Below are positions 20,152-29,289 of a stretch of DNA of 36,055 nt, piece by piece; within the stretch, counting starts at the first letter, position 1; every line of letters begins with the position of its first letter. Origin of the DNA: Gnetum montanum (lineage: Eukaryota > Streptophyta > Gnetopsida > Gnetales > Gnetaceae); assembly GCA_015680685.1 (NCBI GenBank), contig MNCI01023402.1:482758-518812 (forward strand), in the 5' to 3' direction. The notes under the pieces were generated by a model. The model ran no database searches and was not told where the DNA came from. It saw only the letters and a program-made list of their open reading frames with translations. Both the position numbers and the translations under genes were made by a program.

Positions 20152-20260
20152 TTCCATGTTTTCTTCCCCTTTTTCTTTACATTTAATATGTATATTGTTG
20201 CGTTTCCATATTTTGCTTGCATTTTCATCATTTCTTTCTTAGCATATTGTTTTGATTATT

Positions 20261-21052
20261 NNNNNNNNNNNNNNNNNNNNNNNNNNNNNNNNNNNNNNNN
20301 NNNNNNNNNNNNNNNNNNNNNNNNNNNNNNNNNNNNNNNNNNNNNNNNNNNNNNNNNNNNNNNNNNNNNNNNNNNNNNNNNNNNNNNNNNNNNNNNNNNN
20401 NNNNNNNNNNNNNNNNNNNNNNNNNNNNNNNNNNNNNNNNNNNNNNNNNNNNNNNNNNNNNNNNNNNNNNNNNNNNNNNNNNNNNNNNNNNNNNNNNNNN
20501 NNNNNNNNNNNNNNNNNNNNNNNNNNNNNNNNNNNNNNNNNNNNNNNNNNNNNNNNNNNNNNNNNNNNNNNNNNNNNNNNNNNNNNNNNNNNNNNNNNNN
20601 NNNNNNNNNNNNNNNNNNNNNNNNNNNNNNNNNNNNNNNNNNNNNNNNNNNNNNNNNNNNNNNNNNNNNNNNNNNNNNNNNNNNNNNNNNNNNNNNNNNN
20701 NNNNNNNNNNNNNNNNNNNNNNNNNNNNNNNNNNNNNNNNNNNNNNNNNNNNNNNNNNNNNNNNNNNNNNNNNNNNNNNNNNNNNNNNNNNNNNNNNNNN
20801 NNNNNNNNNNNNNNNNNNNNNNNNNNNNNNNNNNNNNNNNNNNNNNNNNNNNNNNNNNNNNNNNNNNNNNNNNNNNNNNNNNNNNNNNNNNNNNNNNNNN
20901 NNNNNNNNNNNNNNNNNNNNNNNNNNNNNNNNNNNNNNNNNNNNNNNNNNNNNNNNNNNNNNNNNNNNNNNNNNNNNNNNNNNNNNNNNNNNNNNNNNNN
21001 NNNNNNNNNNNNNNNNNNNNNNNNNNNNNNNNNNNNNNNNNNNNNNNNNNNN
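20261..21052. other. Assembly gap (792 Ns)
   Basis: Unknown sequence between the integrase 3' flank and the polypurine tract of element A. Apparent open frames through it are artefacts of the Ns. Confidence 0.95.
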
Positions 21053-21112
21053 CCCATCTGTTGCATTTTCATTCAAAATTTTATGGTCCTTACACTGGCA
21101 TGCAATCTGTAG

Positions 21113-21125
21113 TTTGGGGGCTAAG
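21113..21125 (+). other. Polypurine tract of element A
   Basis: TTTGGGGGCTAAG directly before the TGTTGAGG start of the 3' LTR. A G-rich tract next to the LTR primes plus-strand synthesis. It fixes 21126 as the LTR start and argues against a shorter LTR beginning at 22107. Confidence 0.65.
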
Positions 21126-21261
21126 TGTTGAGGCCAACCTCACCCATGCTAGGCATAGGGCCTTGACCAACAAGTATTTGACATAGCTGAAATTCAGTAA
21201 CCTAGGAATGTTTATTATAGGTCAGACAGGAGTTTGAAAATTGAAGTACATGAGAACTTAC

Positions 21262-21696
21262 CAAAGTTTCTTTGACTTGAATTGTAACATGGCCTCTTAT
21301 TGCTGTTTGCGTAACCCCTCCATTGTTGGTCAGAAATTTGGAAAGCCCAAAATCTGCAACTTTTGCATTCATGAGCATGTCCAGCAGAATGTTGCTGGAC
21401 TTGACATCTCTGTGTATGATTGGTGAATCAGCATGTTTGTGCAAATACAAAAGTCCTCTGGCTACCCCCGATGCTATTCGAAGGCCCCTTTGCCAATCTA
21501 GACGAATTCCCATCTTTCCTGTAATAAGATGCCAAGCGTGTGCATTATCAGACCCTTCTAAGCAATAACAAATAATTGGTAAACTTTCTAGTGAGATTAA
21601 CAGACAAAGCCAATTGAGAAGCAGGTTCGCCATGGTTTTCACAGGATCTCTGAGACAAGCGCAGCTTGATTTCTTTAACTCAGAAGCCTTGGCCAC
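21262..21696 (-). pseudogene. Receptor-like kinase exon fragment captured in the 3' LTR
   Basis: A better copy of the fragment at 1409-1835. Minus strand: [30 protein letters not shown], then NAKVADFGLSKFLTNNGG and HVTIQVKETLG up to a GTAAGT donor at 21261. HRD and DFG motifs are both present. The pattern fits plant LRR-VIII/HPCA1-type receptor kinases (a hydrogen-peroxide-sensor family in Arabidopsis), though other malectin/LRR kinases are possible. The activation segment and the C-lobe are absent because the capture ended in the following intron, which extends to about 21170. Confidence 0.78.
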
Positions 21697-21784
21697 TGTG
21701 AATTCATTCTCCCATTTTTGCTCTGTATATTTTTGATCCCTCCAACGGAGAAATTAAGTTCTTTTTTTTTTAAAAAAATCCAAG

Positions 21785-21966
21785 ATATTTGGTTATTGAG
21801 GATTTTGCAAGTCCAAAGGAATGTGACGGAATGATGAAGCTAATGACAGAGCTATTGCAAAAATTTGACCCTGTGGATTCATCTATTTTCTCATCCAAAA
21901 ACCAAAAGGAACTTACCGATAAGCATTTCTATGACAGCACTGACAAGATATCTTTCTTCTATGAAG
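21785..21966 (+). pseudogene. Phytanoyl-CoA dioxygenase exon fragment captured in the 3' LTR
   Basis: Same exon as 1922-2104: VIEDFASPKECDGM, SIFSSKNQKELTDK, DKISFFYE. The acceptor reads CCAAG here against CCAGG in the 5' copy. The frame is open but is only a partial N-terminal domain without the iron-binding residues. Presence in both LTRs shows that it was part of the LTR before this insertion took place. Confidence 0.8.
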
Positions 21967-22300
21967 GCATTTTCTCAATTTTGTGGAAACTAGGTTTCAA
22001 TTGTTCTGTCATGTCTGTTTCTAATTTTTCAGTTACAATCCTTTTTCAATAATATCATCTCACGTTTTCACCAGTGTCTGTAGCAGTCACTATTCCTGCT
22101 TGGTAGTGGCCTAGCTAGTTTATTAAAGCAAGGAATGATCTTTTTAATGCTAAAAGCTTGTGAACATTCTTTGCTTGAGTTTACTACTAAAAAAAAATTA
22201 TTTCGACATAAACCATAAAACTTAAGGCTTATTTTTTTAGCTCATTTTCTTATTTCAGTTTTCCCGTGTTGCGGTTGATGTGGCAAAGGCAGCTGGCGGT

Positions 22301-22336
22301 TTAGGATTAGGGTTTCTCTCGCAGGCCGCTATTTAC
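22301..22336 (+). promoter_or_regulatory. Promoter of LTR A (3' copy)
   Basis: TTAGGATTAGGGTTT followed by GGCCGCTATTTAC. The telo-box TTAGGGTTT lies at 22307-22315 and the TATA-like TATTTAC at 22330-22336. It corresponds to 5057-5093 and to 2417-2456 in LTR B. As the promoter of a 3' LTR it would point outward into the host sequence. Confidence 0.45.
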
Positions 22337-22949
22337 AACGGAGCTAGCCAAAGCAAAAAGGAAGGAGGGGAGGAAACTAAAACTAGCCTTAGGCTCTTTC
22401 TCTTTTGATTAGCGATTAGGGCCTCCACAGAATTCAACAAACGTTCTGTCAACCTTCTCTCTTGATGCCGGGGTGACAGCAGATACTCATAGTGTGTCAA
22501 CAGTGCACCAGAACTAGGACATAGACAACGCGTAAGACTCACAGTAGGAACCAGGTTTGTGCAACCGCCAGCACTCTCAGGCAATGACCAGAACGTGAGG
22601 AGGGAGGATCTCCATTAGGAACCAGAAATGCAGAGCACAAGATAAACTTTAATTTAATTTGAATTTTGTTTCGTATTGATTATTGTACTAAAAAATTGCA
22701 CAAATATTTAATTTTGATTTTTAATTATTTTACTATGTTTTTCAAGATATAATAGAAATTTCCTAAAATTAAATTTAAGTTTTTAATATTTTGCTTAAAA
22801 ATATTATTATTATTATTTTGTCCCATAGCCCTTTGCAGCTGAGACTATTCCTGGGTTTTCGTACCCATACGGGAGGCGCCCTAGGCTATAGTCTCCTAAA
22901 ACGAGTTTTCACAAGTGTTGGCGGCGTGTCCAAAATTTACGCATCAACA

Positions 22950-22954
22950 GGTAG
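22950..22954. repeat. Target-site duplication of element A, right copy
   Basis: GGTAG follows the CATCAACA end of the 3' LTR and equals 1350-1354. Confidence 0.8.
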
Positions 22955-24202
22955 TTGTAATTCTATTGATTTCTCGGTATCCTGATGCTTCAGGACGTAA
23001 AAGAGCAAATGTTAGTATCTACAATGATAGTAATTTGGTATTTCCAGCTATTTTGCTACTCATGAGCTAACATTGTTGTTCATTTCAAGTTTGGACAGAC
23101 GCCATTAAGGAAGCTCCCAGCAATCATGGAGAGCAGTAGCAGAGAGAAGACATGGTTTAGGAAGAGGTGGGAGAAAGTCTAATTTACTAATATTTTGAAT
23201 ATAATTATACGTTCTCCTTGTATGCTGATAACGTCTGCATTTCCAGCCTTCGATGTTGACTGTTGCGAGCATCTTATTTTTAACTTTTGGCAATATTCAA
23301 GCAGATTATGGAACCACACACCATGATTTATTTAAAAAAAATTTTTACAACTTTTTGATAGGTTATTGTCTTAATTGATGAGTATTAAAAACCTTATCCA
23401 AGGTTGACAATTCTAGCTTACACAATTCAACAAACTTCTGCTTAATTCAGTATTTAACCTTCAATGACTTTAAAGAAGTGAGAAATACATGTTAAAATCT
23501 TATAGAAGGGGGAAATACATGTTATAATTAAGGGTAAATCATGGTGATCTCGACTAGCTATAACTCTAAATCCCATTGAGTATATGCAAGCGTAGCTGGA
23601 TTGCAACCTCATACCTGCATATTTTGAAGTAGCTCAACAATTTCATATTGTGATCCGTTTCCCCTCCTAATGATAACTGTTATCTATTGTGTGCTACTTA
23701 TAGAAAATTCTATCATCCTTTGTTTAAATGGCTTTTGGTCCAAAGTGTTTCCAAACACATGTGATTCCAGTGTTTTTATAAAAATTCAAACACGAATTTT
23801 GATCCTTGTTACAGAAAATGGAAATTTTTATTACATCCAAGAAATTACAATAGATTCATTGAATAGTTAAAAAATTTAGATACATTTTTTAAGAAAGTTA
23901 AAAAATATTGTTCATGTAATGAATCAAGGAGATTTAGATACATTTTTAAAGAAAGTTAAAAACATTGTCAATTTAATGATTTAAGGAGATAGAGTCAATT
24001 TGAAAGAAAATAATCATCTATTTACAATTAATATTGCAATTCATTTCATTCAAATATAACTTAGATGTATACAAAATAAAAGATCTCAAGATATGTTCTT
24101 CATCCTCAATGCTTTGTTCATATCATTTGCAAATACGTGATAATTATTTTTCCCACTATTTTTTGAAATGTTTATGGTGATTTTAGTTTTCTAGTTTAGT
24201 AC
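22955..24202. other. Host sequence downstream of element A
   Basis: AT-rich, mostly non-coding. A candidate short terminal exon starts at 23099 after CTAAC and TTTGGACAG; in the phase of the exon ending at 541 it gives 13 codons and stops at 23137. I place little weight on it. A 57-bp tandem duplication lies at 23875-23989. Nothing else recognised. Confidence 0.4.
23875..23989. repeat. Tandem duplication of a 57-58 bp unit
   Basis: Unit 1 (23875-23932) and unit 2 (23933-23989) both start TTTAGATACATTTTT and end AAGGAGA, with about ten differences. Simple local duplication in host DNA. Confidence 0.8.
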
Positions 24203-24312
24203 TGTTGATGCATAAAAATTGGTCACAAATCAACACCCCTTGACAAGTCATTTTAGGAGACTATCACCTAGACCGCTCTTGTAGGTCTAGGAACTCGGGA
24301 ATAGTATTAGTT
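24203..24312 (-). repeat. LTR end relic related to elements A and B
   Basis: On the minus strand: ACTATTCCCGAG, GATAGTCTCCTAAAA, ACCAATTTTTATGCATCAACA-like end, matching the U5 ends of LTRs A and B. No primer-binding site follows the CAACA end (AGTAC lies next to it), so this is a solo LTR or a 3' LTR end. I cannot find its other border, so only the clear part is given. Confidence 0.7.
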
Positions 24313-25564
24313 GATATAGAGCAAATGCAGAGTTTTGGAATTATAGTTATTAAACTTTTAAAACTTGATGCAGTTAATTTGAAATGTGGAAAATAATAAT
24401 TCACATACACTACAGTAAATAGGCATTGTTTCCTTAGTATAGAATTAATTTGTGATAAGCCATTGGTAAATTAAAATTCAAAATTAATATGAAAGGCATA
24501 TGCTGAAATAAAGCAAAGCCAACTGCAAACATTAACTGAAAATGTAACTTTAAGAAAACAAGACTATTCAAATAGATATATCTTTATCTTTCTTTTTTAG
24601 AATGAAAAATAAATTCTACAAATTAAATAAAAACCCTCAAGAAGGGGAATAGATAACATCAAATACTGAATAAAATAATAAGAAACATAAACTTTAACCT
24701 TAGATTGTATGGAAAATAGTTTCTAACCCAAAAATTCCAAAAATAGAAAATGAGATTGGAGTGAATAACAATTCCAAACAGGTTCTAGCAACTTAGCAAA
24801 ATTTGGAAAGCAACAAACAAGCACACACTTTTACAAAAGAATATCTTAGAACTTAACTTTGGATTAAACTTTTGATTTGCATTACTAGGTCTGCACCTTG
24901 TTGTAACAGCTTCCTACATGTATCTCTAGATGATGGATTTCTTGTAGTAGATCTTTACGTTGGGATTGTATAGCCTCTTGTAATTCTATGAGAAATGACT
25001 GGTTTAGATACAACTCAAAACTTAATTTCTATTCATCAATTTAAAGGGACCTGAATTGGTCAAGATGATTGAAGGAAGAGATAGGAGTCAAGGGAGATGG
25101 TACTTGGGCTATTAAGCACCTCTGTGTGGTAGATATTGATGGTTTTGGGAAAACAAGAGGGACATACATTGAGGTCAAGAGGGAAAGCTTAATTTTGTGA
25201 GCTCGGTAATTTCCTAGTTCTCAACTCTAATTTTGTAGGTTATTAAGCACCTTTGTCTTGGAAACACTGACAGTTTTGGGAAGACAAAAGGGTACATACA
25301 TCAAGGTCAAGGAGGAAATTTTAATTTTGTGAGCTCTAGTAGTTTCCAACTCTCAAAATCTATTTCTCGCTTCTTCTCCTTACCTCCCTCCCACTATCAT
25401 TCCCATGCCCCCTATTCCTTCTCTCTATCATTCCCATATCCTTTGTGTTTTGGAGTTTGGTTCCTCCAAATTGTTTAAGTTTTGTATTCTTTTAGCTCTA
25501 AATTGAGTTTGAAGAGTGCTCATCATCAAATTACAATGAATTAGAAAAAATATCTTTGATGAAT
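24313..25564. other. Non-coding region with a 130-bp direct repeat
   Basis: AT-rich with no convincing frame. Two diverged copies of a unit of about 130 bp lie at 25110-25239 and 25241-25369, sharing TATTAAGCACCT, GTTTTGGGAA, ACATACAT and TTAATTTTGTGAGCTC. The start may still be the inner part of the LTR relic. The 3' LTR of element C is expected in this area but I cannot recognise it. Confidence 0.5.
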
Positions 25565-27143
25565 TAGAGCTGCAGTGATGTTGTCCGGAAGGTCGAAGAC
25601 ATCCGGAAGCGGTTGCCCGGTTCCCACCAATCAGTCCAATAGCTCTTCATGTTGGGCTACGTTAATCTTGCTATGCGAAGTTCTGGCAGATACCTGTACA
25701 TCCTGTAGTCCATGAATGTTTGGTACAGGTGTTGCCGGTGCATTGAGAGCTATAGCGATTGTGTCAGCAACCACTTCAGCCACAACTTCTTGTCCCTAGT
25801 GCTGCATCACCAAGACCGTCGCCCCTTCACCATCTTCCAAGCGGACCAAGAAGGCAACAACATTCCTTGAGATTTCGAGGAATAATTTTTGGGTTGATGT
25901 TGATACATCTTAGATGCTTGGATCTGTTCTAGTTGGAACTTGTGCTCGGGCGGTGGAGAATATCGGCCCTACCCTTTCAAGCAAACTAATTGATTGAGCC
26001 ACTTGCTCCAGGTGGCTCATGGTAGGGCGATAGACCGAAGGGTCTTCTCCTCCACCAGTCTTGCTGGATTGCTCTTGCTGGCTCAAGAGCATTTCATGGA
26101 TCTCGCGGAGGTATTCTGCTATGTTTAGTGAGCTCGGTTGCGTTGTTTGTGCAGGTGGTGGAGGTGGTTGCTACTATTCCTCTGTCTATGTGGCGGTAAG
26201 AGTTTTGTCTTTCATCATCTCTCGCCACAAGGAAATTGGGGCACGCCAGATTACATCGTTGGAATATCGTGCTATCCCTGCCCATTTGCACAATTTTCGG
26301 ATTAGGCAGGGAAATGGGAGAGCTCGTCTTCCATGTTCGTTCTCAGCGAACCTTTTTTCAATCTCTAGAAATAATAGCTATGAAAGACTCATGGGAAACT
26401 TCCCACTCAAGGCGGCACATGCATGAGCGGAGAAGGCTATGATTTTGCTGGGTCTTATTGTTGGGTTTAGGTGGTAAGATGCGATTTTGGAGTATACTCT
26501 CTCTGTCGTGGTTAGGGAGTCGAATTCCTTGTGCTCTACCCCATAGCACCATTGGATCCATTGTGCCTTCACCTCTAGATCAGCCTATTTTGGAATTTCT
26601 GCCACATCTGCCCCAGTTTCGGGCAACCCCAGAGCTTGCACTATTACTTTTGAAGAGTAAGAGACATAAATGTCTTTGATTCTTACTCTTGACCCTGGTT
26701 GCTGATTCATCCAGAAGAGATAGGTTTCTCCTAAGTACCATTCATCATTGGTTGTGAATGATTGACCACATTTGAGAGTTCTGCAATTGGAGCCTCACAT
26801 CTTCTAGAGCGTTCTCAAGGAATGGTTTAAAATTTAACTCTTGGAGGACCGTCCATTGCACCTCGCGTGGCGTGATAGCATCAAGGAAAGCTTGGGTTAG
26901 GGTGATCTCAAGCCATGGTGCTATCCCAGGAGTCTCATCCCCGAGCGATTGCTCATCGGGAATCTCCTCTTCAGGAATCTGGTGAACAAATTCCACATCA
27001 GGTCTTTCGCGGAAGGGCCCAGTTGCATGAGAGCCCTCCGCATGCTCTAGCTGTTGCACACCATGTCCCCTTCCCATACGTGGATGCTTGTCCCTTGGTT
27101 GAGATGGTCCTTCGTCCCTTGGGTGCCTTGGTTTGGGTGCCAT
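25565..27143 (-). pseudogene. Extra ORF of element C, 'putative plant transposon protein'-like
   Basis: The start is ATGGCACCCAAACC, directly after an intron-like acceptor (GATTGCAG). N-terminus (27143-26745) is basic then acidic: PRHPRDEGPSQPRD, EEEIPDEQSLGDE. After a frameshift near 26755 a domain follows at about 26720-26230: VRIKDIYVSYSSKVIVQALG, WIQWCYGVEHKEF, KIASYHLNPTIRP and FPCLIRKLCKWAG. This order fits the Pfam 'putative plant transposon protein' domain (PF20167, by memory), carried by many Athila/Tat elements with unknown function. The tail has PPPPPAQTTQ and EIHEMLLSQQEQ (Gln-rich, coiled-coil-like). Several in-frame stops. An env-like role has been proposed for ORFs at this place, but I see no membrane segment. 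Confidence 0.65.
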
Positions 27144-27540
27144 CTGCAATCAAACATAACCGTCTGTTAGACTGTTCATAAGTAGCTTAAGATGGTCCAT
27201 ATATACTTTCTCAGTTTGACCAAGTTATGTTTTTGGCACAGGCACATCGTTAAGTCTCCCGGAGCGTTAATTTATGGGTTAGGGCCAAATTTTTTGTAAT
27301 TAACAAACTAATTAATTAATTAATTAGTTATAGTTAGTTTCAAAAAGGCACCATCCTGCCACGAATGAGAGCATACCTCCGATTGCTTAAAAGGGCAAGG
27401 ATTGGTTGATCAGGACTTGTGATGGAATGTAGGTGCGTTGGGAAAGGTTAGGCAGAAAAAACGAAAAAACGTCCCCTCAATTTGGACTCCAAATGGTGAA
27501 AAATGGCAAAGTACAGCGGGGTATATATAGGGGTTTGGCG
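27144..27540 (-). promoter_or_regulatory. Leader of the extra ORF with TATA box and probable intron
   Basis: On the minus strand TATATATA (about 27537-27530, in CCTATATATACCCC) precedes the ORF start by about 390 bases. In between, GAG|GTATGC near 27373 could be a donor and TTTGATTGCAG directly before the ATG an acceptor, with a long AT-rich stretch (TTAATTAATTAATTAG). This architecture resembles a separate promoter with a 5' leader intron. Inferred only from motifs. Confidence 0.45.
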
Positions 27541-27599
27541 CTACATTGATAGGGCCATGTATACGTAGTCACTGCGTCGATGGGGCCCCGTCGACGTAG
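27541..27599. repeat. Two palindromic 28-bp repeats next to the TATA box
   Basis: Units at 27541-27568 and 27572-27599 share the frame CT.C.T.GAT.GGGCC..GT..ACGTAG. The right unit is nearly self-complementary (CGTCGATGGGGCCCCGTCG core). Most differences between units are transitions. They lie immediately upstream (minus sense) of the TATA box at about 27533, where activator sites would be expected. Confidence 0.7.
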
Positions 27600-29289
27600 G
27601 GGTGTTCACTCATTGACCAGCATTGACCAACCCATAAAAAGCCCGAAATGATGAATTTGAAACTCCAAATTGAGGCGGTTGAAGTGGGTGAAAGGCTTGA
27701 ACATGGCTAAGGACATGAGGAAGGGAATTAAATGAGAAAAAGAGACAAAAATATGAGAACAGGACTCAAAAAGAACTCCGCAGGGATTAGATCGAGCGAT
27801 GGGACCCAAAAACTAGTCAACCACGAAATCCAAAGGAAGGAAGACTTAACAAGCGGGACCAAGGAAATGTAGGTGGATCCTCCCCATAGTAGGCCATAGC
27901 CGTAGTAGCCCCTACATAGCCCTCAAAATCAAGGTCCATGGGCCTTGGAGCCAAGAAATGGTATTTGCCAGGTAAGAATCTGACCCAAGAGATTCTGCCA
28001 AGGCATGTGAAACCCATTAATACTACGACACACCTTCACAACATAGAACAGGCAGTGAGGTGAGTGGTGGAGAGAATGGGATGAAGAGAGAGATGAGAGA
28101 ATGGTATTCCGATTGTCGATCATAGGAAATCCCATGTGGAGATGTGGTTAAGTGACCCGGTAGAACTGTTCCGAAGTTCAGACCCAAAACCATCTACATT
28201 CAGTGACATCACAGTAATAAACAAAGTCCCGACCATCCCCCAAGGAAGCAAGAATGACCTCACAGAGAACCACCACTCCAACAAACGTGAGAGGAAGGAA
28301 GTGAAACGGGACAAAGTAAGAGGGGACTAAGGAAGTCCCATAACTAGTGCGTGGGGCTCGTGAGAGGCGATCTAAGGGGTGTGCTTTGAATTCCCCCACG
28401 ATTCATTTTTCTTTTCTTTTATGTGGGGGAAACATACCATGTGAAGACCCATGCGTGCTTGCATGCATCCGACCAAGGGGTGTGCTTTGAATCCTCATTT
28501 TATTTTTTTATTTTGTTTTTGTTTTTTGTTTTTTTTTTGAATTTTTTGACTATTGTAGTGAGGACCACACCATGCAAGGTCGGACTGCCTAGAAGCTTCC
28601 GTGGAGAGAGACTTGGAGTGGGAGGAAATTTGTAAGGGCACATCGGCAACCCAGGGAATAGAACAGAACAAAAAATAAAGAATTCCCCTTGAAGTCACAC
28701 TCGATTCAAACCATTGGGCCATCCCTCAGTCTAGGAACTACATAAGTCACACACTAATTAAAATGTTGTTAAGGTAAGGGGTTGCATGTGCTCAACAGAA
28801 GGGAAATCATAGAGTGGGTGAATGGGTGGATGACGTGAACTCACTACCGATTTTATGAGCGAAAAGTAGACATAAGGTCCAAAAAGAACCATGTGAGGAT
28901 GGAAACTTAGACAACTAGGTAGACGAGTGTACATTACCCATTGCAACGAAAATCATCTGCACTAGACATCTAAAGATAATAAGACGACAAATTAGCAATT
29001 ATGCGAAAAAATAAAACATTCACAAAGAAATGAAAAATAAGTAAAGAAAGGAAAAAATGTACAAAGAAGTTGCAAATGTATAAATGATGGTGAAAAACAA
29101 AAAAGTGTAGTGGAATGGATTAGCAGGGATGACGGTCTCCCCCACGACTGGGTGGAAAGGAGGAGACATGAAAAATGGAGCGTGGCTAACCTGGCGATGA
29201 CGAGGTGGTTGCACTGGTGGAGTGGAGTTCACGGAAAGGTTTTAGTTGTTGGCAGTTGACTAACTATGTTTTGGTGGGGTCTGCAGGTT
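27600..29289 (-). other. Non-coding stretch of element C between integrase and extra ORF
   Basis: No supported frame on either strand. An 18-base direct repeat, AAGGGGTGTGCTTTGAAT, occurs at 28374-28391 and 28475-28492, each followed by a T-rich run. A purine-rich stretch lies at 28075-28110. Its function is unknown; long untranslated 3' regions are usual in Athila elements. Confidence 0.55.

Larger units (their letters stand above)
1355..22949 (+). mobile_element. Element A: giant Tat-like Ty3/gypsy LTR retrotransposon, decayed and interrupted
   Basis: The element is bounded by TG...CA termini and GGTAG target duplications. Order on the plus strand: 5' LTR (1355-5658, split by element B), primer-binding site (5659), gag, protease, RNase H-like domain, RT, RNase H, integrase, polypurine tract (21113-21125), 3' LTR (21126-22949). 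The gag zinc motif CX2HX4HX4C, the DLG-type protease and RT signatures such as SGKFLGHIV place it with the Tat group rather than chromoviruses. An endogenous caulimovirid block (12438-19130) and a second copy of the integrase end lie inside. The two LTRs differ by roughly 5% by hand count over two stretches, so the insertion is old. None of its frames is intact. The span contains an assembly gap of uncertain true size. Confidence 0.8.
21126..22949 (+). repeat. 3' LTR of element A
   Basis: It runs from TGTTGAGGCC to GCATCAACA, 1824 bp, and is followed by GGTAG. It contains, in order, the tip shared with LTR B, the kinase fragment (minus), the PhyH exon (plus), the unoccupied site of element B at about 22098-22110, the promoter near 22307-22336 and a U5 end shared with LTR B. 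It is more complete than the 5' LTR. Confidence 0.82.

Noticed and set aside
20188-21186. Open frames of about 280-330 codons across the Ns
   Set aside because: They consist almost wholly of unknown bases.
22107-22949. An 843-bp solo LTR starting TGGCCTAGC, since GGTAG also precedes 22107
   Set aside because: The polypurine tract before 21126, the GGTAG at 1350-1354 and the shared LTR tip with element B all support the longer LTR starting at 21126. The GGTAG at 22102 seems to be chance.
28672-28740. tRNA or SINE (A-box-like TGGCCCAATGG and B-box-like GGTTTGAATCG on the minus strand)
   Set aside because: The two boxes overlap instead of being 30-40 bases apart, and no cloverleaf can be drawn.
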